Part shown: positions 8,117 to 14,872 of the stretch, one piece after another
Layout: each line of letters opens with the position of its first letter
How positions within the stretch are numbered: position 1 is the first letter of the stretch
The notes under the pieces: generated by a model
Told to the model about the DNA's origin: nothing
Database searches by the model: none
Seen by the model: the letters and a program-made list of their open reading frames with translations, nothing else
Translations under genes and position numbers: made by a program
DNA from: Bacillota bacterium
GTDB lineage: Bacteria; Bacillota; Clostridia; Acetivibrionales; DTU013
DNA: 20,066 nucleotides
NCBI GenBank assembly: GCA_023399355.1
Contig: JAEWQC010000316.1
Span: 1-20,066 of the forward strand
Direction: 5' to 3'

Positions 8117-8145
8117 ATACTATACCTTCACAGTCCGTTTTGCAA
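8117..8145 (-). promoter_or_regulatory. Candidate promoter of the glp operon
   Basis: TTGCAA (8145-8140) and TAGTAT (8122-8117) are 17 bases apart on the minus strand, overlapping the last codons of batD. Transcription would begin near 8110, giving a leader of about 134 bases with the two alternative hairpins before the ATG at 7976. No better promoter was found between the terminator and the gene. Confidence 0.4.
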
Positions 8146-9834
8146 CCGTTTCCGATTTTTCAGTTTGCTGATCCGCTTATAAATATCATTGATTTTAACT
8201 TTTAAATTCATATCATTCTTTTCAGTACTGTATTTTTTGTTCTCCATATCATCCATTATTTCCAGTACCGGATCGGCAAGCCCGTATTCTGCAAGCCGAT
8301 TTGCAATCACTGTGCGTGTATTTGCCTTCAGGCTCAGGTTGAAGCTATACTTAATCAGATTGTTAAACAGGTTGTATATTTCATTTTGATCTTCCGCCCT
8401 TTTCAACTGTCTATAAATAGTCTGCAGTTCTTTGTCGCATTTTTTCCGTGTTAAAAGTGCCAAATAAGCGGCAGCGGCAAGTAACAGCAAAATGGCCAAT
8501 AGGATCATCCCCCACAGCAGAGTTCCCTTTTTTAGCTGTATCGTAAGGGTTCCATCCTTTTGGGGCTGGTAACTTACCTGATTGATTTTGACTGTTTCGA
8601 GCGAAGCAGGAGTGCCCTGACTTTGCGCACCCGCCTGAACTTGAGGAGCCTCGCCCTTCACAGAAATCGTCGTGCCTGGGATTTCAGCCTTTTCATAACT
8701 GCCGTTGGCAGGGTTAAAATAGGAGATGGATATCGGGTCTATTTTCAGTTTTCCGTTTGCTTTAGGAACCAATATTACTTCAAATTCCTTTTTAGCATGA
8801 TATTGATTCTTTAGAATTTCTTCTTCGGTATTCTTCTCTGTCTGATAGACGGAAAATCCGGGCAAATCGCCCTTCACTATTCCCTTCAGGTTATCCAGGT
8901 TGCAGTCTCCGGAGGCCGTTATGTCAAGTGTCAGGGATTCGCCATAATTCACCTCGTTTTTACTGTATTTTGCATCCAGGTCCAATTTTCCTACAATACC
9001 GGAAAAATCGGCCGGTTGATTATTTACAGGCAACGGTTTAACCGTCAATGCTTTTGACTCGGTCTGCAGGTAAACCGGTGCCGAGGTATTAAAAAAATCA
9101 CCGGTGCTGACATTCGCCTGAAAATTATAGGCCGGTATCGTAAATGTTCCGGTTTTTATAGGCGAGATAAATGATTGCCTTGCTTCATATTTTGCATATT
9201 TATTCCCATCCACATAAGCTATCTCAGCCTGCAATTTATCCTCGGGTACATCTTTACTGATAAAATCTTTAATACCGGTGTCTCCCAGAAAGCCGAAGTT
9301 TTCAATATTATAGCGGGAGTAGAGTTCATAGGCCAGGACCACCTTTTGCCCGATATATGCCTCACTGGCTGAAAGAATGGTTTTGATGAAATAGTCCTGC
9401 GTCTCTCCGCTTTTAGCATTGGTACTGTCTGCCTCGCTGACATTAATCTGCAGTTGGTTTGTCTGATAGGTCCCGCCATTATATTTTACACTGCCCCGAA
9501 GTGTGAATTTTCCAACCTTTTTCGGCAGGATGACATAATTTACATCTTCCTCATAGGTTGTAGCCCCGTTAACCATCTGTGTGGATGTAGAATTACTGCT
9601 GGATACAACGTCAAAATTCTCCAGTCCGCTGATGCTCGACAACTCGGCACCCTGTGCATCGATCATTGAAAGGACCAGATTGGCGCTCACGCCTTTGTGC
9701 AAATTCAGGCTGTCAATATCGAGCCGGTATTGAGGAGTCGTCTGTGCCATTGCAATCCCTTGTGTCATAAGGATGCCGGCGGAAATTATAAAAATGATGA
9801 AAAAACTCCTTAATTTCAGTTTTTTACCAGTCAT
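8128..9834 (-). CDS. batD: BatD-like protein (Bat operon, last gene)
   Basis: A 568-residue membrane-anchored protein. The N-terminus is a signal peptide (KLRSFFIIFIISAGILMTQG, ending near AMAQ). A long extracytoplasmic region with several beta-sandwich-like stretches follows, such as YIGQKVVLAYELYSR and VNYGESLTLDITASGDCNLD. These are typical of BatD. A late transmembrane helix (LLWGMILLAILLLLAAAAYL) is followed by RKK and a helical cytoplasmic tail of about 100 residues. BatD proteins are thought to work with the VWA proteins BatA and BatB in the periplasm or cell envelope; the molecular function is unresolved. The start at 9834 has AAGGAGG about six bases upstream and overlaps the batC stop by 11 bases, so translation is probably coupled. 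An upstream ATG at 9924 in the same frame would sit inside batC and is rejected. Confidence 0.85.
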   Translation of the reverse strand: MTGKKLKLRSFFIIFIISAGILMTQGIAMAQTTPQYRLDIDSLNLHKGVSANLVLSMIDAQGAELSSISGLENFDVVSSSNSTSTQMVNGATTYEEDVNYVILPKKVGKFTLRGSVKYNGGTYQTNQLQINVSEADSTNAKSGETQDYFIKTILSASEAYIGQKVVLAYELYSRYNIENFGFLGDTGIKDFISKDVPEDKLQAEIAYVDGNKYAKYEARQSFISPIKTGTFTIPAYNFQANVSTGDFFNTSAPVYLQTESKALTVKPLPVNNQPADFSGIVGKLDLDAKYSKNEVNYGESLTLDITASGDCNLDNLKGIVKGDLPGFSVYQTEKNTEEEILKNQYHAKKEFEVILVPKANGKLKIDPISISYFNPANGSYEKAEIPGTTISVKGEAPQVQAGAQSQGTPASLETVKINQVSYQPQKDGTLTIQLKKGTLLWGMILLAILLLLAAAAYLALLTRKKCDKELQTIYRQLKRAEDQNEIYNLFNNLIKYSFNLSLKANTRTVIANRLAEYGLADPVLEIMDDMENKKYSTEKNDMNLKVKINDIYKRISKLKNRKRLQNGL

Positions 9835-10801
9835 ATTGATCCTCCTTATCATTGCTTTTTGTTCCCTGGTTATTTTTAAGACTGTCCTCTTCTTGCTTCT
9901 CGAGCGCTTCGAGTGCCTGTTCAATCTCTGCGCTGTTCTGTGAAGTACCGGAGGTATCCGACCTGTTCACTCCGGATGTGCCCTGAGTCTCGTTGCCGGA
10001 CTGAGAACCCTGCTGTCCGTTTTGTCCGCTATCCTCTCCATGATTGGTATTTCCGTTCTGATTCGCGCTTCCCTGTGTTCCCTCCTGCTGAGCGCTACTT
10101 CCATTTTGCTGATTTTTATCATCCCGCTGGTTCTGACTATCCTGCTGATTCCCATTCCCCTGCTGGTTCCGGCTATCCTGCTGATTCCCGTTCCCCTGCT
10201 GGTTCCGGCTATCTTGTTGATTCCCATTCCCCTGCTGGTTCCGGCTATTCTGCTGATTCCCATTCTCCTGCTGGTTTTCTCCATTTTGTTGATTCTTATC
10301 CTGCTGATTCCCGTTGCCCTGCTGCTTATTATTAGGCATTTGTCCGATTTTTTCTTTTGCAACCTCGTAATTGTATTTAAGGGATAAATCCTGCGGATAT
10401 TTTACGATTCCCTGTTCATAAGTCTGCAGCGCCTGTCGATAGTATTGCAGCTTCTGATTATCGTCACTGCCGGCGTCACCCAGTTTCAGGCAGGAGTTGC
10501 CGGAATTGAGGTATTTTGAAACAGTATCAAATCCTTTATCATAATATTTGATGGCTTGTTGATAATCTTCCAGACGATAGGATGCCTGCCCCGAATTATA
10601 ATTCAATTCGGGATCGTCCGGCCCTTTGCCCATTCCTTCCTTGTATGCTTCCAGAGCCTGTTTGTAATTACCGTCGGCATAAAGCCGGTTCCCTTCCGAC
10701 AAAGCTTCCTTCTGCACATTTTTAAAATCAACTATGCCTGTAAAAAACATCAGAAGCAAGATTGCTGTCATTACTGCCAAAATGAAAAATGCTCTCTTCA
10801 T
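9824..10801 (-). CDS. batC: BatC-like TPR protein with Q/N-rich repeat tail
   Basis: A 325-residue protein with one N-terminal hydrophobic helix (about 3-24, AFFILAVMTAILLLMFFTGI), either an uncleaved anchor or a signal sequence. Residues about 31-145 form tetratricopeptide-like repeats (EGNRLYADGNYKQALEAYKE; NSGQASYRLEDYQQAIKYYD). Residues about 157-290 are low-complexity, rich in Q, N, G and S, and contain a 12-residue tandem unit (NQQGNGNQQDSR). The C-terminus AEIEQALEALEKQEEDSL resembles the end of other BatC proteins. BatC is expected to scaffold the BatA/BatB complex through its TPRs. It overlaps the batB stop as ATGA, with AAGGAGG upstream, and overlaps batD downstream. The disordered segment is longer than I would expect for the family. 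Confidence 0.87.
   Translation of the reverse strand: MKRAFFILAVMTAILLLMFFTGIVDFKNVQKEALSEGNRLYADGNYKQALEAYKEGMGKGPDDPELNYNSGQASYRLEDYQQAIKYYDKGFDTVSKYLNSGNSCLKLGDAGSDDNQKLQYYRQALQTYEQGIVKYPQDLSLKYNYEVAKEKIGQMPNNKQQGNGNQQDKNQQNGENQQENGNQQNSRNQQGNGNQQDSRNQQGNGNQQDSRNQQGNGNQQDSQNQRDDKNQQNGSSAQQEGTQGSANQNGNTNHGEDSGQNGQQGSQSGNETQGTSGVNRSDTSGTSQNSAEIEQALEALEKQEEDSLKNNQGTKSNDKEDQYDW
10142..10285 (-). repeat. 36-bp coding tandem repeat in batC
   Basis: About four units of 36 bp start near 10142, 10178, 10214 and 10250 and are mostly identical; the last unit is more diverged. Each unit is made of two similar 18-bp halves (CTGCTGATTCCC and CTGCTGGTTCCG starts on the plus strand). The period is a multiple of three, so copy-number change keeps the frame and alters the length of the Q/N-rich tail by 12 residues per unit. 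Confidence 0.9.
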
Positions 10802-11787
10802 CCGGCCTTCCTCCTTTCAGGCAGCAGATTCGCCGCCAGAAACAACAGTATCCCGACCCCCAAAAAGTATTGATAGATCTGGGCATATCTTTTGATTTTT
10901 TCTGTTTTCAGGGTATCCCTCTTCAAATAAGAAAGATTCTTCAGGAAGGAATCGGTCTCATCGCCGGAAACCGATGACTGATAATAGGCTCCATTACCAG
11001 CGGCAGCCAGTTTTTGAAGCGAATCCGGATCCAGGCAGGATGTGACAAAGTTTCCGTTAGCGTCTTTTTTGTAGTCTGTTATCTTGCCGCCGGTGGAATC
11101 ATAAACCGGAATCAATCCGCCCTTGGTCGTACCTATTCCAATGGAATATACTTTCAGATGCGTATCTTTCAGCGTTTTTAAAACATTCAGGCTGTCGGTG
11201 CCATGATCTTCCCCATCGCTAAGAATGACCACCACCCTGTCGGTGCTTAAAGTCTGGTCAAAGGAATGATCCGCCAGCCTGATTGCAGTCCCGATGTCGG
11301 TACCCCCTCCGCCGATCATATCCGTATCAATTACGTCAAGAAACATCCTTGCTATCTGGTAATCATCCGTCAGGGGCATCTGAACATAGGCGCCCGATGA
11401 GAATGGAATAAACCCTATCCTGTCGCCTTTAAGTGAATCGATCAGGCTCCCGATTGTTTTTTTCGCAGCACTGAGCCTGTCCGGCTGGATATCCTGAACC
11501 AGCATGCTTTTGGAGGTGTCGATCAGCACATATATATCAAGACCTGTCTTGTTTGTCTCTGCAAAGCCGGTGAAAATCTGAGGGCCCAAAAGGGAAAAGA
11601 ACATCAGACTCAGTCCAAGGATGGTCAACGCGATCCGCAGGAATGTAAAGCGGGCTTTCGTTCCGATTTTTAACACCCGTAGGATCCTGTCCTTTTTCCT
11701 GGCTGACAGAACCAGAACAACCAGGCTTAATACGGGTAGTATGATATAAAGCATATTGGCGGGATTTTTAAACTCCAGATAATTCAA
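10798..11787 (-). CDS. batB: BatB-like VWA domain membrane protein
   Basis: A 329-residue protein with two N-terminal transmembrane helices (about 11-28 and 47-68), a von Willebrand A domain and a C-terminal helix (about 304-322). The metal-ion-dependent adhesion site is complete: D90-T-S92-K-S94, T163 in GGGTDIGT, and D191 in LSDGEDHG. The same positions serve in the BatA product, showing the two are paralogues. The VWA domain should face outside the membrane and bind partners through a divalent cation. The start is TTG at 11787, with AGGAGG ten bases upstream; no alternative ATG occurs before the first helix. It follows batA by 33 bases and overlaps batC by four (ATGA). Assignment as BatB rather than BatA rests on gene order and the following TPR gene. 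Confidence 0.88.
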   Translation of the reverse strand: MNYLEFKNPANMLYIILPVLSLVVLVLSARKKDRILRVLKIGTKARFTFLRIALTILGLSLMFFSLLGPQIFTGFAETNKTGLDIYVLIDTSKSMLVQDIQPDRLSAAKKTIGSLIDSLKGDRIGFIPFSSGAYVQMPLTDDYQIARMFLDVIDTDMIGGGGTDIGTAIRLADHSFDQTLSTDRVVVILSDGEDHGTDSLNVLKTLKDTHLKVYSIGIGTTKGGLIPVYDSTGGKITDYKKDANGNFVTSCLDPDSLQKLAAAGNGAYYQSSVSGDETDSFLKNLSYLKRDTLKTEKIKRYAQIYQYFLGVGILLFLAANLLPERRKAG

Positions 11788-11820
11788 CTCCTTGCCCCCT
11801 CCTTTCCTGAAATGCCGTAT

Positions 11821-12789
11821 TCATGGAATCCGGATAAAGTAATAACGATCGAGGAAAATACCCGCAAGCAGCAGCACAAGGGCAATCCCAATCAAACTAT
11901 AAGCCAATTCGGTATATTCAGTAAAATTATCATGCTTGAATTCCGTTTTTTCCAGCATGTTTATTGTCGAATATATCTGTGACAACGCTTTTAAATCCCT
12001 GGCTCTGAAGTAGCGGCCCCCTGTTGTATCGGCAATTCTTTTCAGCAGATCCTCGTTCAATCCGCCTTCAACCTGCTGGTATTGGGTTTGACCAAGTCCT
12101 TTCACGGGAATAATAGTTTTATCCGTGCCTACACCGATGGTATAAATTTTTATTCCCATTTCTTTTGCCAGTTCACAGGCGGTATCGGGTGCTATTGTCC
12201 CGGCGTTGTTATCCCCGTCTGTTACAAGAATCATGATTTTAGACGCGGCTTCACTTTTTTTCAACCTGTTCAAGCCTACTGAAATAGCCGTGCCGATAGC
12301 TGTGCCATCTTCATTTACCGCCTCGGCCGTGATTTCCTCGATGGATTCACGGACAATGTTATGATCGAGTGTTAATGGAATCCTGGTATAGGCGGTCCCG
12401 GCGAAAATAACCAGTGAAATCCTATCCTCCGGCCTTTCTGCAACAAAATCCTCTGTTGTTTTCTTTGCCGCCTCCAGCCGGTTCGGCTGAAAGTCAACAG
12501 ATTGCATGGAGCCTGAGACATCAAGCAGCGCCGCAATATCAATACCGTTCTGCCTGACAGGACCGGTATTTTGCGTAAGCTGGGGCCTTGCCATCGCCAG
12601 GGCCAGTACGGCAAGACCGGTAACTATGACAGCCCTTCCGATTTTATGCTTGATAGTCTTATTCATGCCGGAGCTCATCAATAATTTCACACTTGAAAAT
12701 TTCATAGCCGACTTTTCTTTTCGGCATAGAAAAATATAAATAAATACCGGTATTAAAAGCAGAAAATACCAGCTAACTAACCGAATCAT
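11821..12789 (-). CDS. batA: BatA-like VWA domain membrane protein
   Basis: A 322-residue protein with helices at about 6-21 and 50-67, a VWA domain and a C-terminal helix (about 299-317). The MIDAS is D90-V-S92-G-S94, T163 in DGTAIGT, and D191 in VTDGDNN. BatA and BatB-type proteins form envelope complexes with MoxR-linked partners; in Bacteroides the bat genes were named for aerotolerance, but in Gram-positive anaerobes the role is unproven. The ATG overlaps the stop of the preceding gene (ATGA), with GGGAG upstream. The overlap places translation directly after a highly repetitive coding tail, so repeat-driven ribosome stalling upstream could affect coupling; that last point is inference. 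Confidence 0.9.
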   Translation of the reverse strand: MIRLVSWYFLLLIPVFIYIFLCRKEKSAMKFSSVKLLMSSGMNKTIKHKIGRAVIVTGLAVLALAMARPQLTQNTGPVRQNGIDIAALLDVSGSMQSVDFQPNRLEAAKKTTEDFVAERPEDRISLVIFAGTAYTRIPLTLDHNIVRESIEEITAEAVNEDGTAIGTAISVGLNRLKKSEAASKIMILVTDGDNNAGTIAPDTACELAKEMGIKIYTIGVGTDKTIIPVKGLGQTQYQQVEGGLNEDLLKRIADTTGGRYFRARDLKALSQIYSTINMLEKTEFKHDNFTEYTELAYSLIGIALVLLLAGIFLDRYYFIRIP

Positions 12790-14024
12790 GCTTCTCCCTC
12801 ATCTATCTTTTCTCTATCTTTTATATCACTTATTTCACTTATTTCGCTTATTTCACTTGTTTTGCTTGTTTTGCTTGTTTTGCTTGTTTTGCTTGTTTCA
12901 CTTGTTTCACTTGTTTCACTTGTTACACTTGTTTTGCTTGTTTTGCTTGTTTTGCTTGTTTTGCTTGTTTTGCTTGTTTTGCTTGTTTTACTTGTTTTAC
13001 ATGTTTTACTTGTTTTGCTTATCTCACTTATCCCTTTTCTATCACAGGTCTCTCTTATATATCTAATTTGATATACCATGCCTGCCAGTTCTCCTGACAT
13101 TTCACGTTTTTTCTCCTTTGTTGCATCTATGCCTGTAAATTTCAAACGGTCGCATTCTGCCAGCCAGGATTGGATATCCGTCATACATTCCTGCAAACCG
13201 GGCAGGCTGCTTATCATGGCTGTCAGTTCGGATGAGGTTTTGCCTCTTAGCCTGCACGAATATATGGCCTCCAGATATGCTTTAAAGCTGGAGGTCAGTT
13301 TGACCAGATATTTATCATCCGCCTCCGGAATATGCTCGGTTTGTCTGATAAAAAGCTGATAGGGCGTAAGTGCAGATGTTTTCCTGCCTTTCAGAACTCT
13401 CCGAAGAACCAATGCACCTGTCATAATCAGGGCAACCGCCAAAACAAGGAATACATACCGCCACCCTACAGAAAATGCAGGCTTTAGCGTATTGATATCC
13501 CCTTCAAAAATCTTACTTCTCTTTATATCCTTAAGGGTTGATTTAACAGTAATCTGAATTTCCTTATCGCCTATCCTGACAGTTTTCTCTCCCGGTTCAA
13601 AAGTACGCAGTGTAACCAGATAGCCATCGGGATTATCCTTTAGTTCGACTATTTCGAAATCCTTTTCTGTGAACAGGGCGGTCAATTCGTCTTTGGAATA
13701 CGCCTGTGACGATATCTGTATTTTAATCAGATCTCCCACGTAAATACTTCGTTCTTCAGCCAGTGTCTGCCCGGTCGGTATAATGAACAGCAGAGACAGG
13801 ACCATCAGTAAGAATACTGCCTTTATAACGCATCGATTCAAAAGAAAATTTCTCGATTGCATAAAAATTTTATTACTGCTACTGCGTTTCAACGAGACTG
13901 GTCGCAAGCTAAGCTTGCATCTCGTCCATGCATCCTGGGCGGGAGATATGCTCACCGCCTGAAAACCAAATCGATAACCACCACCTATAGAGCTGGGGGA
14001 CACCTTTTGCCTCGTTATTTTCAT
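12786..14024 (-). CDS. Bat-operon membrane protein with (T/I)S(K/E) repeat tail
   Basis: A 412-residue protein at the position between DUF58 and batA where Bat operons often carry a one-helix membrane protein (DUF4381-like position). From the ATG at 14024 it has an odd polar N-terminus (1-63), a signal-type hydrophobic segment (about 64-88, ending GQTLAEE), an extracytoplasmic beta-rich domain (about 92-162), a transmembrane helix (about 188-208), a cytoplasmic helical domain (about 215-330), and a low-complexity tail (about 333-402) of (T/I)S(K/E) triplets. The ATG at 14024 overlaps the DUF58 stop as ATGA, with AAGGA upstream, matching the coupling used elsewhere in the operon. An internal ATG at 13862 would give a normal signal peptide but lacks a clear ribosome-binding site. 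Codons 1-54 contain palindromic repeat DNA. The precise function is unknown. Confidence 0.75.
   Translation of the reverse strand: MKITRQKVSPSSIGGGYRFGFQAVSISPAQDAWTRCKLSLRPVSLKRSSSNKIFMQSRNFLLNRCVIKAVFLLMVLSLLFIIPTGQTLAEERSIYVGDLIKIQISSQAYSKDELTALFTEKDFEIVELKDNPDGYLVTLRTFEPGEKTVRIGDKEIQITVKSTLKDIKRSKIFEGDINTLKPAFSVGWRYVFLVLAVALIMTGALVLRRVLKGRKTSALTPYQLFIRQTEHIPEADDKYLVKLTSSFKAYLEAIYSCRLRGKTSSELTAMISSLPGLQECMTDIQSWLAECDRLKFTGIDATKEKKREMSGELAGMVYQIRYIRETCDRKGISEISKTSKTCKTSKTSKTSKTSKTSKTSKTSKTSVTSETSETSETSKTSKTSKTSKTSEISEISEISDIKDREKIDEGEA
12819..13028 (-). repeat. 9-bp coding minisatellite, about 23 units
   Basis: On the plus strand the core unit is CTTGTTTTG, present in runs of identical copies with variants TTTCACTTG and TTTCGCTTA at the borders. 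It codes for (T/I)-S-(K/E) triplets: a lysine-rich block, then an acidic TSE block, then another TSK block, then ISE. All period changes keep the frame. Antisense reading gives spurious polyleucine ORFs. Confidence 0.95.
13893..13959. repeat. Palindromic repeat DNA inside the N-terminal codons of the Bat membrane protein gene
   Basis: Two strong hairpins lie side by side. At 13893-13924 CGAGA pairs with TCTCG around GCAAGCT-a-AGCTTGC. At 13938-13959 GGCGGGAG pairs with CTC-a-CCGCC, with one bulge. Between and overlapping them, 13921-13940 matches 15263-15282 in moxR at 19 of 20 positions. The region is read through by the ORF as a polar N-terminal extension. Confidence 0.65.
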
Positions 14025-14842
14025 TTCTGAATCCTTCTTCTGAAAAATTGTTGCAATGGTCTGACATAATCTTCGTCTGTATAGATATTGATGAGGTTGC
14101 TCCCGGCCGGGCCGGGTTTAGCGTCCATCCGGTATTCATTTCTGAGGTTGTCCAGGGTAATGGTCTCGCCCGATTCAAGATCCTCAAAAGCAAATATGGC
14201 ACCGGCTGGAATTGTTTCCTCCGTTCTGTCGACAACACGTATCAGAACCAGATCATGTTTTCCTGAAATGATTTTCAGTTCCTTTTTGTATCCTTCATCG
14301 AGAAAGTCGGAAATTAAAAATACTACGCTCTTTTTTTTCTCTATGCGGTTAAAATATTGAAGCGCTGAGGACAGATCGGTGCCGCGATACTCAGGCTGGA
14401 AATTCAATATGTTCTCAATAATTGCCAGGACATGTTTCTTTCCATTTTTTGAGGGAATAAACTTTTCAACCCTGTCAGTAAAAAAAATAACACCTACGCG
14501 ATCATTGTTCTGTGTCGCTGAAAATGCCAAAGTAGCTCCCAACTCGGCAATCAGAGCTTTTTTATTGCCAAAGTTGTTGGAGTGTGACATATCTATTAAA
14601 AGAAAAATGTTTAATTCCCGTTCCTCGCAAAATTGTTTTACGAAGGCTTTATTATGGCGTGCAGTTACATTCCAGTCGATATTCCTGACATCATCGCCAT
14701 GGTAGTACTGCCTTATGCTCTCGAATTCCATTCCCTTTCCCCTGAACCCGGAACGGTATTCTCCTGAAAAATTTTCATCGACCAGTTTTTTTGATTTTAT
14801 CTCAATTCGCCTTATTTTTCTAATCAGTTCACTGGACAACAT
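14021..14842 (-). CDS. DUF58 family protein of the Bat/MoxR operon
   Basis: A 273-residue soluble protein. The family signature YYHGDDVRNIDWNVTAR (46-62) is intact, followed by the hydrophobic strand LNIFLLIDMSHS, a degenerate VWA-like metal site, and VVFLISDFLDEG near 170. DUF58 proteins almost always sit next to MoxR ATPases and are presumed targets or adaptors of them. Two in-frame starts are possible. The ATG at 14842 has TGGAG six bases upstream and is preferred; the ATG at 14854 abuts GGGAG with no spacing. It lies 30 bases after moxR and its stop overlaps the next ATG by four bases. Confidence 0.92.
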   Translation of the reverse strand: MLSSELIRKIRRIEIKSKKLVDENFSGEYRSGFRGKGMEFESIRQYYHGDDVRNIDWNVTARHNKAFVKQFCEERELNIFLLIDMSHSNNFGNKKALIAELGATLAFSATQNNDRVGVIFFTDRVEKFIPSKNGKKHVLAIIENILNFQPEYRGTDLSSALQYFNRIEKKKSVVFLISDFLDEGYKKELKIISGKHDLVLIRVVDRTEETIPAGAIFAFEDLESGETITLDNLRNEYRMDAKPGPAGSNLINIYTDEDYVRPLQQFFRRRIQK

Positions 14843-14872
14843 ATTGAACTCCATCTCCCGGTGCAGGTCATG

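Noticed and set aside
10022..10387. Plus-strand hydrophobic ORF resembling a small membrane protein (LLIPIPLLVPAI repeats)
   Set aside because: It is the antisense shadow of the Q/N-rich repeat of batC; the operon gene on the other strand has TPRs, coupling signals and proper starts.
12788..13071. Plus-strand ORFs rich in leucine (polyLeu-Val/Phe-Cys-Leu repeats)
   Set aside because: They are antisense reading of the 9-bp coding repeat in the Bat membrane protein gene. They have no ribosome-binding site or promoter, and their hydrophobicity is a by-product of complementing Lys/Thr/Ser codons.
13909..14238. Minus-strand ORF overlapping DUF58 and the next gene in another frame
   Set aside because: It lies within two well-supported genes and has no family similarity. 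It does show that the repeat reads PGCMDE in this frame and PGCMGE in moxR, which was used as supporting detail for the shared repeat.
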